Assembly (NCBI GenBank): GCA_013306675.1
Contig: JABLUY010000149.1
Location: forward strand, 1-64,000
Direction of reading: 5' to 3'
Source of the DNA: Thraustochytrium sp. TN22
Taxonomy: Eukaryota; Sar; Bigyra; Thraustochytrida; Thraustochytriidae
Length of the DNA stretch: 64,000 bases
The notes below the pieces were generated by a model. The model was not told where the DNA came from. It did no database searches and saw nothing but the letters and a program-made list of their open reading frames with translations. Each line of letters begins with the position of its first letter. Position 1 is the stretch's first letter. The position numbers were made by a program, and so were the translations under genes. Positions 55,573 to 64,000 of this stretch are shown piece after piece.

Positions 55573-56973
55573 ATGACGAGCACGAACGTGGACCTGGCGC
55601 CGCTGCGCGCGCTGGGCTTCCCCGAGGACACGCTCAGCTCGACGGACCTGGAGCGGTGGGTGAACGAGAGCTTCCGGTTCACGGGAGACCCGGTGTACGT
55701 GCTGGAGCAGAGGCTGGGCGGACCGTGCGGCGTGCTGGCGGCCGTGCAGGGCCAGCTGATCGCGCACCTCGTCTTCGACGGGGATGAGGCGAGCGGCAGC
55801 GGCGGGGATGCGGCGCTGCGCAGCGCCACGGCGGACCAGGCCTCGCAGGCGCTGGCCGAGGGCATGGCGGCCATCCTGTGGCAGGCGCGGCGCGACGAGG
55901 ACTACCCCGTCTTCGTGTGCTCCGGCAGCGTGCAGGACGACGCCGTGACGGCGCGCGAGTGCGCGACGCTGGAGCAGACGCGGGCCGAGCTCGGCAGCAA
56001 CCTGGAGGACGGCTACCAGGCGGCCGGCGGCATCATGCTCTTCATGTACAGCCTCATCCTCACGCGCACGCCGGAGCAGATCCGCGACGACATGGACGAC
56101 CCGACGCTCGGGCTCACGGGCCAGTTCGGCCACTGCACGCAGGAGCTCATGAACCTGCTGCTGATCGGCGTGGCCGCCAGCCAGGTGCACGACGGCACGG
56201 TGGACATGGGCGGCATGGTGCTGCACGGCGTGCCTGCGCGGCCCACCATCGGCTACCTGACGCACCTCGAGGCGCTGCGCTACTGCGAGGTGGGGTCCTA
56301 CCTGAAGAAGCCTTTTCTCCCCGTGTGGGTCGTGGGGAGCGACTCTCACTACACCGTGCTCTACGGCACGGACCCGACCATTAACCAGGAGTCGCCGCGC
56401 CAAGCGGCGCTCGCGCGCGCGCAGCGCGCCTTCAAGGAGCAGGATCGCGAGGAGAACGGCTTCGTGTCCATTGCGCACATCGGCGACGTCATGCGCAGCC
56501 TCGACCTCGACCTCTCCGAGAAGCAGCTCACCAACTTCGTGAGCGAGCTCGAGGTACCCGGCGCTTCGCTCGTGCTCTGGCAGGACTTTTGGAAGAAGAT
56601 CAAGCCCATCCTCGTGCCGCCGAGCGAGTGGCCTTGCCCCTCCTGTACCTACATCAACACCCCGGACGTCGATTACTGCGCCGTGTGCTCGTCGCAGCGC
56701 AAGGACGACATGGTCGACGATGACGGCCGAGAGGACGACAACGACGACCCTCGCACGCTCGACCTTGTGCATATCAACGGGCTCGTCTCCACGCGCCAGG
56801 GCCAGCGCGTCGGGCCTGTCATCACCGACTTCAAGCTCACCATCCTCTCCAAGGACCTGCGCGCGCCGTCCACGCACGGCCTCGGCAACCCGATCGAGGA
56901 GACGCTGCACACGCGCTGGCCGGGCTCCGTTTTTCTCTGGCCCAACGACGAGCCGGCGAGCATCAGCGGCTGA
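55573..56973 (+). CDS. MINDY3: MINDY3-like deubiquitinase with added NZF zinc finger
   Basis: This 466-residue cysteine protease belongs to the MINDY family (FAM188A/MINDY3 type), which trims Lys48-linked ubiquitin chains. The nucleophile is Cys52 in GGPCGVLA (human Cys51), and the His is 259 in VVGSDSHYTVLYG. Other matching blocks are GIMLFMYSLILTR, ELMNLLLIGVAASQVHDG, YLTHLEALRYCEVGSYLKKP, an EF-hand-like DREENGFVSIAHIGDVMRSL (about 290-312) and the C-terminal TRWPGSVFLW. Unlike human MINDY3 it carries, at 353-376, a RanBP2/NZF finger WPCPSC...YCAVC with Cys355, 358, 369 and 372 and the Thr-Tyr pair typical of ubiquitin-binding NZFs. An acidic stretch follows. The start was chosen because the N-terminus aligns with human MINDY3 from there. 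Confidence 0.92.
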   Translation: MTSTNVDLAPLRALGFPEDTLSSTDLERWVNESFRFTGDPVYVLEQRLGGPCGVLAAVQGQLIAHLVFDGDEASGSGGDAALRSATADQASQALAEGMAAILWQARRDEDYPVFVCSGSVQDDAVTARECATLEQTRAELGSNLEDGYQAAGGIMLFMYSLILTRTPEQIRDDMDDPTLGLTGQFGHCTQELMNLLLIGVAASQVHDGTVDMGGMVLHGVPARPTIGYLTHLEALRYCEVGSYLKKPFLPVWVVGSDSHYTVLYGTDPTINQESPRQAALARAQRAFKEQDREENGFVSIAHIGDVMRSLDLDLSEKQLTNFVSELEVPGASLVLWQDFWKKIKPILVPPSEWPCPSCTYINTPDVDYCAVCSSQRKDDMVDDDGREDDNDDPRTLDLVHINGLVSTRQGQRVGPVITDFKLTILSKDLRAPSTHGLGNPIEETLHTRWPGSVFLWPNDEPASISG

Positions 56974-57385
56974 GCTGCGAGCGCACGGACGGCCCCTATT
57001 GACACCGCCTTGCCTTTTTTTCCAAACCTGCCTGCGTTCCTTTTCTGCCTGTGTGTGTGTGTGCCTGCCCACTTGCCTCCCCTGTCTGCCTGCTGCCCCC
57101 CCCACCCAACTCCAAATCACCATGATGTGCTCATGGATTGATCCATATCTCTCCCCTTTTATGCCTGTGCATCAGGAATTCTTCACAAATTATTCGATTC
57201 TGTACGGTATTCGCACAACACACGTTGTGCGCATGCATTGCGTGCGTGTGTCTGACTACTTGCTCTACGTCGCTTGGCTGCGTGGCCTAGCAAAGGAGAA
57301 TCCTTTCCCGCGTCGCATCCGGGGGTCGGCGCGCACCTCGTTCAGGTCGTCTCACGTGCTTCGGCGGCTCCATCTAGCTAGCTAG
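56974..57385. other. Convergent 3' region
   Basis: These 412 bases lie between the stop codons of MINDY3 and the PLP enzyme. They are AT-richer, with a short TG run near 57049-57063 and a CTAG tetramer run that overlaps the stop codon of the PLP-enzyme gene. No gene is seen. Confidence 0.5.
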
Positions 57386-57389
57386 CTAG
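57372..57389. repeat. CTAG tetranucleotide run over a stop codon
   Basis: About four CTAG/AGCT units include the TAG stop (57386-57388) of the minus-strand PLP-enzyme gene. Confidence 0.8.
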
Positions 57390-58603
57390 AGGCGGTCGAG
57401 AGCCTTGGCAAGCGCCGCAATGAGGTCGTCCGGGTCCTCCAGGCCAATGGAAAGGCGCACCAGGCCGTCCGTGAGACCGACCGAGAGACGCTCCTCGCGC
57501 GCCACGTTGCCGTGGGTCATGGACGCGGCGTGCGTCAGGTTGGACTCGCAGCTGCCGAGGTTCTCACACAAGCTCCACGGGCGCTGCACCGTGTCCATGA
57601 GCTTCTTGCCCGCGTCGAAGCCGCCTTCGAGCTCGCACCAGAGCATGGAGCCGTGCACGCCATTGCGGTGCTGGCGATCCGCCAGCTCCTTCTGCGGGTG
57701 CGAGGCCAGACCCGGGTACCGCACGACGCCCACCTTGGGGTGGCCCTCCAAGAAGGCGGCCACCTTGGCGGCCGTGGCGCTCTGCCGCAGCACGCGCACC
57801 TCCATGGTCTTGATGGTCTGCAGCACGTAGAACGCCGTCTGCGGCGCCATGATGTTGCCGTGCATGTTCTGCATGAAGTGGATGCGCTCGTCCAGCTCCT
57901 TCGTGGCCGAGACGACCGCGCCGCCCACCGTCATGTTGTGGCCATCGTAGAACTTGGTCAGCGAGAGCACCACCAGGTCGCAGCCCAGCTCCATGGGGCG
58001 CATGATGATGGGCGTCGCGAACGTCGAGTCGCACGCGTGCAGCACGCCGCGCGCCTTGCAGATCTTGCTCACCGCCTCCAGGTCCGTCAGCGTCATGAGC
58101 GGGTTCGACGGCGTCTCCGAGAACACCAGCTTCGTGTTGTCCTGGATCGCCGCCTCCACCTTGGCCGGGTCGCGGAAGTCCACGTACGAGAAGCTGATGC
58201 CCAGGTCCTGGAACATCTTGCGCGTCACGCGGTTCGTGCCGCCGTAGCTCACGTTCGTCAGCACGCAGTGGTCGCCCTGCTTGAGGAACCCCGTCATCAC
58301 CGACACCGTCGCGGCCATGCCGGTCGAGAAGCACGCGGCGCCCGCGCCCTTCTCCAGGAACGCCACCTTGTGCTCCAGCGCGCGCACCGTCGGGTTCCCC
58401 GTCCGCGAGTACGAGTAGCCCTTGGCCAGGTACTCGTCCACGCTGTTCTGCACGAACGTCGTGCTCTGGAAGATGGGCGTCAGGATCGCGCCCGTCGCCT
58501 CGTCCGGGACCACCGTGCCGTGCACCACGTCCGTCGACAGCCCATACTCCTTGTCATCCCACGTCCCGGCGCCGCCCTCCGCGTCCACGTTCGGCCGCTG
58601 CAT
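57386..58603 (-). CDS. Cystathionine gamma-synthase/lyase family PLP enzyme
   Basis: This 405-residue cytosolic-type enzyme of the Cys/Met metabolism PLP family works in transsulfuration or methionine synthesis. Family blocks are YSRTGNPT at 65-72, STGMAA, SYGGTNR near 119-125, FSETPSNPL near 161-169, CDSTFATP near 191-198, and the PLP lysine Lys217 in SLTKFYDGHN. The run EAVSKICKARGVLHACDSTFATP resembles cystathionine gamma-synthase more than gamma-lyase, while YGGTNR fits lyases, so the exact reaction is unsettled. The motif after the lysine reads GHNMTVGGA, lacking the Asp of the usual GHxD. There is no clear targeting peptide. The start is the first ATG in frame (58603). The frame continues upstream without an ATG. 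It is divergent from NAA38. Confidence 0.87.
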   Translation of the reverse strand: MQRPNVDAEGGAGTWDDKEYGLSTDVVHGTVVPDEATGAILTPIFQSTTFVQNSVDEYLAKGYSYSRTGNPTVRALEHKVAFLEKGAGAACFSTGMAATVSVMTGFLKQGDHCVLTNVSYGGTNRVTRKMFQDLGISFSYVDFRDPAKVEAAIQDNTKLVFSETPSNPLMTLTDLEAVSKICKARGVLHACDSTFATPIIMRPMELGCDLVVLSLTKFYDGHNMTVGGAVVSATKELDERIHFMQNMHGNIMAPQTAFYVLQTIKTMEVRVLRQSATAAKVAAFLEGHPKVGVVRYPGLASHPQKELADRQHRNGVHGSMLWCELEGGFDAGKKLMDTVQRPWSLCENLGSCESNLTHAASMTHGNVAREERLSVGLTDGLVRLSIGLEDPDDLIAALAKALDRL

Positions 58604-58937
58604 CCTATCCTGCAGGCTAGCTATCCGGCCCTGGCTCCCGCGCCGATCGATGATAGCAGGCACGTGATCGGTACGGTGCCGCCCGCGGCCCGCCGCGCCG
58701 CCTCGGACCGAGCGAGCGCGCCGCGCCCTGGAGCGAGCGACCCGGCGGCCGGGGGACGGGCGACCGGGCTCCGCGCCGTGCGCCGCCGCCGCAGCGAGCT
58801 CCGCTCCGGCGCGCGTCCCTGGGCGACCGCGATGGACTTGGCGCTTTGCTCAGGCTCTGCCCCGCCAAGGAGGCGACCCGCCGGCCGCCGCGTCGTCATT
58901 GATGCTGACCGCCGCCGCCGGCTCGACTCGGCGTCGA

Positions 58938-58976
58938 GTTTGAATTCGAATTCGAATTGAATCGAATCAAATCAAA
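58938..58976. repeat. AT-rich TTCGAA/AATCA repeat
   Basis: Three GAATTC/TTCGAATT units and then three AATCA-type units make a 39-base AT-rich island about 105 bases upstream of NAA38. Confidence 0.8.
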
Positions 58977-59031
58977 TCGCTGGCCGCGAGCGCGCAGGCG
59001 AGCGGGCCCGCGCGCGCGGAAGCCAAGGCTC

Positions 59032-59032
59032 G

Positions 59033-59064
<32 letters not shown>

Positions 59065-59080
59065 CCAGGCAGGCAGGCGG
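59032..59080. repeat. CAGG tetranucleotide microsatellite at the NAA38 start
   Basis: About twelve CAGG units with one interruption end one or two bases before the NAA38 ATG, so the repeat forms the end of its leader. Confidence 0.9.
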
Positions 59081-59081
59081 G

Positions 59082-59375
59082 ATGGCCGCCGGCCCGGCCT
59101 TGGCGGCCAAGATGGAGCTCGCGGTGGGCGGCGACGTCGCGTGGCTGCGCGGCCTGCTCGGCAGCCAGGTGCGCGTGTCGCTGTCCGACGGACGCATCAT
59201 GGAAGGCACCTTTGAGTGCATTGACCAGGCCATGAACGTCATCGTGCGCGACAGGCACATCGGGCTCGTCATGGTGCCTGGCGGCCACCTCACCAAGTTC
59301 GAGCTGCAGAGCGTCAAGCCGGCCACGCCCAGCCCCAAGCCGCCGCCCGAGCCGCTTCCCCCCCTCGAGGAGTGA
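59082..59375 (+). CDS. NAA38: NAA38/LSMD1-like Sm-fold subunit of NatC
   Basis: This 97-residue LSm-fold protein is probably the auxiliary subunit NAA38 (LSMD1, Mak31) of the NatC N-terminal acetyltransferase. The Sm1 motif reads VRVSLSDGRIMEGTFECID and NVIV at about 30-53. The Sm2 segment is IGLVMVPGGHLTKFEL at about 60-75. LGLAMVPGHHI is the hallmark of LSMD1, and GLVMVPGGHL matches it better than the KRG/RGD ending of true LSm proteins of the RNA rings. A Pro-rich tail closes the protein. The length is close to the human form. The ATG at 59082 is used. A second in-frame ATG eleven codons later is possible. An alternative is a divergent LSm8-like protein. Confidence 0.82.
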   Translation: MAAGPALAAKMELAVGGDVAWLRGLLGSQVRVSLSDGRIMEGTFECIDQAMNVIVRDRHIGLVMVPGGHLTKFELQSVKPATPSPKPPPEPLPPLEE

Positions 59376-60256
59376 CTTTTTATTCTGTCTGGACCACGGA
59401 GGTTTCGCTCGCGGCCAAAGCACCACACGCCGCACCAGCGCTCACGCTACCCTAGCACATACATTCACACACACATGGGATTGTCCGTGGGCGGCCGATC
59501 CTGTCCGCTTGGCATCATACACGCCACTGTGCCAAGAAGTTGGCTCGATCTTTCATCTATGCAGAGCATGCACGTGTTGGCCGCGTGCGGTGCACAAGAT
59601 GAGAATTATCAGCATCTTTTAGAAAGCCTGCGTCCATCCTCGAAACTCTGTGTTCTCGAGAGTCTGCGTCCTCAAGAGTCTGCCCAGAACGCGCGTCCTA
59701 CATTGAAAGGCGGTACCCACAACCTTGCGCGCCGCCATCGACTTGAAATCTCAACTCAATTTGCACGCCTACTCTCCGCCTCTGCACCACCAGAACCCGA
59801 CGCAGCCCAAGCAGCAGCACGAAAATCAAGAGTCCTTGTACTCTCGACCCACTCGCAGCCAGTTCCGCCAAGCTTCTTCGCTGTGCATGCTCTTGCGCGA
59901 GCACTTGCAGCCCCAGGCCTACCGCCAGATGATTCTGCGCGCTCCCAAGACACCTTTGACAAAATGCCGCTTTGGGAGCATCACCTCACAGACAAAGACG
60001 ACAACAGCACAAGCATCGCGACCGCCGAGGCTTCGATCGAGGCACGCTCTTCTCCATGCCGCGCGGGCCGGGAAGGGCCGTCCGAGTGCGCGTGCGAGTC
60101 CGAGTCCGAGTCCGAGTCTCGTGAGTCCGGGCGCGAGTCCGAGTCACAACGGAGCCCAACGTACCCGCCCAAACTTGCTCGGGCTCGTCGCGCGACCCAA
60201 ACCTGCTCGCCCGCTCGCGCGGGGGCGCGCGGCGGGGCGCGGGCGGCGGCGGCGCG
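59376..60256. other. Spacer between NAA38 and IQ-ankyrin gene
   Basis: These 881 bases have no supported gene. A frame at 59475-60260 is open but has no protein-like features and its end is a translation of the GAGTCC array (60096-60152). It should contain the promoter of the IQ-ankyrin gene. Confidence 0.5.
60096..60152. repeat. GAGTCC hexamer array
   Basis: Repeated GAGTCC/GAGTCT/GAGTCA units lie 105-160 bases upstream of the IQ-ankyrin start codon. The motif is the same as at 50220-50285. Confidence 0.85.
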
Positions 60257-63200
60257 ATGAAGCGCGCGCGGTCGCCGCACGCCGGCTCGCCGCGCGGCGG
60301 ACTGCTGCCGGAGATCGGGCTGCGCGGCGACCAGGATGGCGCGGGCCTCGTGGCGCTCATGCAGCAGCAGGAGCAGCAGCTGCTGCAGCAGGACGGCACG
60401 GCCGGCGCGACGCAGCAGCGGCTTTCGACGCGCGAGCTGGAGCAGAAGCGTCAGACGCTGCCGCATCTAGAGACGATCCAGTACATACAGCTGCACCTGG
60501 ACAAAAGGCTGGCCGCACAGGAGCACGCGCGCAAGCGCGCGAGGCCGCGACCTGGGCCCTCGCGACGAAGAGGAGACGGAGGCCCAGGAGCACGGACCGG
60601 AAATGATGAAGCTGCGCTGGGCCCTGCCATCGAAAATGAAGACGACGCAGAGGACGAACGCGCGCAGGAGGCTGCGCTGGAAATCGAGCGCGAGGCGGTG
60701 CAGCGGCAGGCCGAGCGTGACCAGCAGGCGCGCGACGAGACGCGCGATCTGGACGTCAAGCTGTTTGGGAGGTACCCGCGGTTCTGTCGGCATCTCGACA
60801 TCCGCGACTTTGGGCAGGCGCGCACACAGCGACTGCACTGGGTGGTCGCGACGATGGAAGCCATCGTGGAATGCCGAGACCGCGAAGCGCAGCGAGGCGG
60901 GGCCGTGGGCGGCCGCGCTGGGGCGCGGCTGCCGCCATTTCCAGACTCGGCCTGGACCTTCTTCAAGCAAACATACGGCCTGGAGGGCCTGGCCGGCGCG
61001 ATGGCGTGGAGCCTGCTCGTGTCGGTGGACGCCATCCTGCGCACGTGGCCTGCGCATCGCCTGCTGGGCGAGCATGGCACGCTCGTGGACACCTTCTCGC
61101 AGTGCCTGCGCGAGTTCCTCGATGCCGATGCCGTGCATCTTGTGGTCACCCTGCGGCGCTGCATGGAGCGGCACGGCGGGGTTCGCTTCTCGCAGGATGA
61201 CAAGCCCGTGCTGCCGGACCACGAGGACCGGGGCATCGCACTGCAAGCGCGCGTCTGCATGGTTGACGCCGTGCTCCTCCACGAGCGCGCCCTGCGCACA
61301 TGCTGCGAAGCCTTCGTGCAGGAGCTGGGAGCCGACGCAAGCGTCCGGCCCGGGCTCGCCGAGTACCTGGCGGAGCACGTCATCTGGCACTGGGAGGACG
61401 AGCGCCGCGAGCGCCGCAGCACGGCCCGCAGCGAGCACCGTACGATGCAGGCCACCGCGTCGCCAAAGCCGTCGCCGTCCAAGAAGCGCACGAGGCCGGC
61501 CGCCGGTGCGCTCTCGCCGTCGGCAGAGGACCTGGAAGGCGCAACATCCTCCTCGTCGGACGAGAGCGTGGCGGAAGCGGACGTGGTGGTGCACACGCGC
61601 AGGTTCGCCGACGGCAAGGCCGGGCGGCCGGCGCCCGGACGTGTGCTGAGCGGGCGGTGGATCAAGTCGGTCTTTGCGCTGCGCGCACTGGCAGACCACT
61701 TCGCCAAGGTCCCGGACGAGATCGTCAAGGCGGTCCGCTTCGGCGACGACGGGGAGCGGATGCGGATGCTGGACCGCCTCAAGCAGACCGAAGAGGCGGA
61801 GCTGCGGCGCAAACGGCTAGCCACCGAGGCGGGCGACGCGCGTGTGGCGCTGCGCGCGCAAAAGGCCAAGCTCGCCAAGCTCGAACACAGAGCGGGCCTG
61901 AGCGAGGAGAACGCCGCGGCGCTGCGCACCGAGATCTTTTTGGCGCGCAACGAGGTCTGGCGCGCCCAGCAGGTGGTGACGGACCTCGAGCGACGCGAGG
62001 CCGATGTGCAGCGCGGCGCGGACGAGACCTGGCGCGCCGTCCTGGACGATGGCGCGCGCAATCACGCTCGCGTCGAGGGCATGCACCAAGGCGCGCAAAT
62101 CTATCTGGCCTTCCTCACACAGCTCGTGCGACGGCGCGGCGCCACCATTGCGGCCGTCAAAAAGCTCAAGGCCGCCGGCGGCTGGCGCGAGCAGCTCAAG
62201 GCCAAGCGCGAGGAAGCCGCGGTCCTCGTGCAGCGCGCCTTTCGCCAGCGTCGTGAGCTGCGCCGCCTGGAGCTCGAGGCCCGCACCGAGCTGGACCGGC
62301 GCCGGCGCGAGCGCAAGCAGGCGCGCCGCGCCAACGAGCAGCTGCGCCGGCGCGCCGAGGAAGAGGCCGGCAAGCACAAGACCCGCATCCAGCAGCGCGC
62401 CGCGGAGCAAAAGCTCGAGCTGGAGCGCATCGAGGGCCGTCGCAACCGCATCGTTGCCAAGCACCGCGACGCCGAGGCGCAGCGCCGCTTCGCGCAGGTA
62501 CAGCGCAGGCTCGTGGAGGCCGCGTTTGCACGCTGGGTCGTGCTGCGGCGCGCCGCGCTCCTGCGGCGGCGCGCCAACGCCGACCGACAGCGCGCCGCGC
62601 TGCGTCGCTGGGGCGAGGCCGTCCTGCTGCGCAAGGTGCTGCGCGCCAAGCGCGTGGCTGCGGCCACGGGCCTGCAGCGTGTCGTGCGCGGGCGTCTCGG
62701 CCGCCGCCGCGTGCGCCTGCTGCGCTCGCGCGCGCTCGCCAACGAGGACAAGGTCCTGCTCAGTCTGCGTCGCCTCACGCATGGCCTGCAGCTACGCTGC
62801 CTGCAGCACTGGGCGGCACGTGCCGCCACGGCACGCCGCGCGCGCGCCTTTTTGCGGGACCGCACCCAGGCCGGCCTCCTCAGGACGTCCCTTCGCGTCT
62901 GGACCTCGTTCACGGCGGCCTCGATCGCCGCCAAGCTGGCGAGCGCTACGCGGTTGCAGGCGGCCTGGCGCGCGCGCGGCGCCCGTGGCCAGGCGGCGCG
63001 CCTGCGGTCGCGCCGCGATGCCGCCGCGCGCCTGCAGGCGTGGTGGCGCGCGATCCTCGCTCGGAGAATGGTGGCACGCGCCCGGGAACTGCGGGCCCAA
63101 AACGAAGTCAAGGTGGCGGCTGCGCTGCGGCGGCTGCGCTGGCGCACCTCGTACGCGGCATTTCGGGCGTGGAGCGCGCGCGTGCGCCGCGCCAAGCTGG

Positions 63201-64000
63201 CGCGCTCGCTCTTCCGCGGCAAGATGGCCTCGCTTCGCCGCGAGCGCTTCATCCAGTGGCGCCTGTGGGCCGAGCGGCAGCGCAAGCTCAAGGCGCGATG
63301 CGCCGCCAAGATCCAGGCGCGTTTCCGCGCCACGCGCGCGCAGCGCGTCGTGCGCCGCGCACTTCGTGAATCGCGCATGGCCGCGCGCATCCAAAAGGTC
63401 GTGCGCGGCCGCCAGTGCCGGCGCCGCGTCGAGCGCATCTACTGGCAGAAGCAGGCCTGCGTGCGCATCCAGCGCGTGTGGCGCGGCCGCCGCGGCCGCC
63501 GCTTGTTCTTGGAGGAGCTCAGCCGCTTCGTGCTGGCCAACGCCACGCCGGATCACTTTGAGACGGTGCGCTTCGCGATCGAGGTCAAGCACCTGGACCC
63601 GCGCCGCCTCGTGGATCCGGCCACCGGCGACACGCTGCTGCACCGAGCGGCGGCCAATGGGTCCAAGCGCATCGTCAAGCTCTGCAAGCGCGCTGGCCTC
63701 GACATGAACGTGCGCAACGCGCAGGGCCGCACCTGCCTGCACGCGCTCACGGCGGCGGCCTTTCCCGGCCAAGACGTCTTCGCGGACTACCTTATGCGCA
63801 AGGGCGCGAACCTCCACCTGCGCGACGCGACAGGGTCCACGCCGCTCATGGAGGCGGCGGCGAACGGCCGCGTTGCGCTGGTCGCTGTCTTTGCGCAGTA
63901 TGCCAAGCTGGAAGACCGCGACGACGCGGGCAACACGGCGCTGCATGTAGCGGCACTTGAGGACCACTCCAAGGTGGTGAATATGCTGCTGGAGGCCGGC
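60257..64000 (+). CDS. IQ-motif and ankyrin-repeat protein, cut by right edge
   Basis: This frame stays open for 1,248 codons from the ATG at 60257 to the end of the window, so the C-terminus is missing. Residues 1-60 are Gln-rich. A globular region follows to about 400. A basic, helical middle (about 480-1080) is rich in Arg, Ala and Leu and holds at least seven IQ-like motifs, starting near 659, 806, 900, 926, 1019, 1045 (IQKVVRGRQCRRR) and 1071 (IQRVWRGRRGRRL). These should bind calmodulin or related light chains. Ankyrin repeats begin near 1124 (GDTLLHRAAANG; GRTCLHAL; GSTPLMEAAANG; GNTALHVAAL) and run to the edge. The arrangement resembles IQANK-type proteins, often cytoskeletal or ciliary, but the exact role is unknown. 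No intron is apparent. Confidence 0.85.
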   Translation, partial: MKRARSPHAGSPRGGLLPEIGLRGDQDGAGLVALMQQQEQQLLQQDGTAGATQQRLSTRELEQKRQTLPHLETIQYIQLHLDKRLAAQEHARKRARPRPGPSRRRGDGGPGARTGNDEAALGPAIENEDDAEDERAQEAALEIEREAVQRQAERDQQARDETRDLDVKLFGRYPRFCRHLDIRDFGQARTQRLHWVVATMEAIVECRDREAQRGGAVGGRAGARLPPFPDSAWTFFKQTYGLEGLAGAMAWSLLVSVDAILRTWPAHRLLGEHGTLVDTFSQCLREFLDADAVHLVVTLRRCMERHGGVRFSQDDKPVLPDHEDRGIALQARVCMVDAVLLHERALRTCCEAFVQELGADASVRPGLAEYLAEHVIWHWEDERRERRSTARSEHRTMQATASPKPSPSKKRTRPAAGALSPSAEDLEGATSSSSDESVAEADVVVHTRRFADGKAGRPAPGRVLSGRWIKSVFALRALADHFAKVPDEIVKAVRFGDDGERMRMLDRLKQTEEAELRRKRLATEAGDARVALRAQKAKLAKLEHRAGLSEENAAALRTEIFLARNEVWRAQQVVTDLERREADVQRGADETWRAVLDDGARNHARVEGMHQGAQIYLAFLTQLVRRRGATIAAVKKLKAAGGWREQLKAKREEAAVLVQRAFRQRRELRRLELEARTELDRRRRERKQARRANEQLRRRAEEEAGKHKTRIQQRAAEQKLELERIEGRRNRIVAKHRDAEAQRRFAQVQRRLVEAAFARWVVLRRAALLRRRANADRQRAALRRWGEAVLLRKVLRAKRVAAATGLQRVVRGRLGRRRVRLLRSRALANEDKVLLSLRRLTHGLQLRCLQHWAARAATARRARAFLRDRTQAGLLRTSLRVWTSFTAASIAAKLASATRLQAAWRARGARGQAARLRSRRDAAARLQAWWRAILARRMVARARELRAQNEVKVAAALRRLRWRTSYAAFRAWSARVRRAKLARSLFRGKMASLRRERFIQWRLWAERQRKLKARCAAKIQARFRATRAQRVVRRALRESRMAARIQKVVRGRQCRRRVERIYWQKQACVRIQRVWRGRRGRRLFLEELSRFVLANATPDHFETVRFAIEVKHLDPRRLVDPATGDTLLHRAAANGSKRIVKLCKRAGLDMNVRNAQGRTCLHALTAAAFPGQDVFADYLMRKGANLHLRDATGSTPLMEAAANGRVALVAVFAQYAKLEDRDDAGNTALHVAALEDHSKVVNMLLEAG

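Larger units (their letters stand above)
58604..59081. other. Divergent spacer between PLP enzyme and NAA38
   Basis: No gene is seen in 478 bases holding two divergent promoters. An AT-rich GAATT/GAATC repeat at about 58938-58976 stands out in otherwise very GC-rich DNA, followed by a GCAG/GGCA run that ends at the NAA38 start codon. Confidence 0.5.

Noticed and set aside
59475-60260. Plus-strand open frame between NAA38 and IQ-ankyrin
   Set aside because: No domain or membrane segment, and its end is a Ser/Glu translation of the GAGTCC repeat. It overlaps the start of the better-supported IQ-ankyrin frame.
60451-63967. Minus-strand and other-frame plus-strand open frames across the right end
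   Set aside because: The frame from 60257 to the edge encodes clear IQ and ankyrin motifs. The others are Arg/Ser-rich shadows.

Overview
The window is nuclear DNA from a GC-rich, intron-poor, single-celled eukaryote. The supporting signs are strictly eukaryotic protein families (a UBC12-type NEDD8 E2, a DUSP-type ubiquitin protease, a MINDY3-type deubiquitinase, a NAA38/LSMD1 subunit of NatC, a ferroportin, full-size PDR/ABCG transporters), one clear 69-nt GT-AG spliceosomal intron, no bacterial operon spacing, and CAG/GCC-type low-complexity coding runs. The full-size PDR transporters have an intact first Walker A, as in plants and stramenopiles rather than fungi. A GC-rich alga or other protist (stramenopile, haptophyte or similar) is plausible, but the species cannot be named from this sequence.

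Layout. From 1 to 18.2 kb there are eight single genes whose strands alternate perfectly (+,-,+,-,+,-,+,-): a heparan-sulfate-type sulfotransferase, an unrecognised protein, a TMEM86/YhhN lysoplasmalogenase-like membrane protein, a ferroportin-like exporter with His-rich loops, a large USP4/15-like protease, an unrecognised multi-span membrane protein with an ER-type KKxx tail, a J-domain protein and UBC12. From 19.7 to 54.7 kb there are seven complete full-length PDR-type ABC transporters (about 1,340-1,450 residues each), all on the + strand and separated by 0.5-1.5 kb spacers. They fall into two subgroups in physical order (copies 1-4, then 5-7). Copies 5 and 6 share an almost identical 1.19-kb block with sharp edges. 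From 55.5 kb to the end there are MINDY3 with an extra NZF zinc finger, a cystathionine gamma-synthase/lyase family enzyme, NAA38, and a long IQ-motif plus ankyrin protein that runs off the right edge.

Biology. The centrepiece is the expanded drug/lipid efflux array, with evidence of stepwise tandem duplication and gene conversion. The flanking genes are housekeeping in type, and three of them (USP, UBC12, MINDY3) belong to ubiquitin/NEDD8 pathways. I see no reason in the sequence to link them functionally to the transporters. I found no rRNA, no convincing tRNA, no CRISPR, no transposon and no virus-derived element. Spacers hold micro- and minisatellites, a strong hairpin, a recurrent TTCAAGTT motif and GAGTCC-type hexamer arrays.
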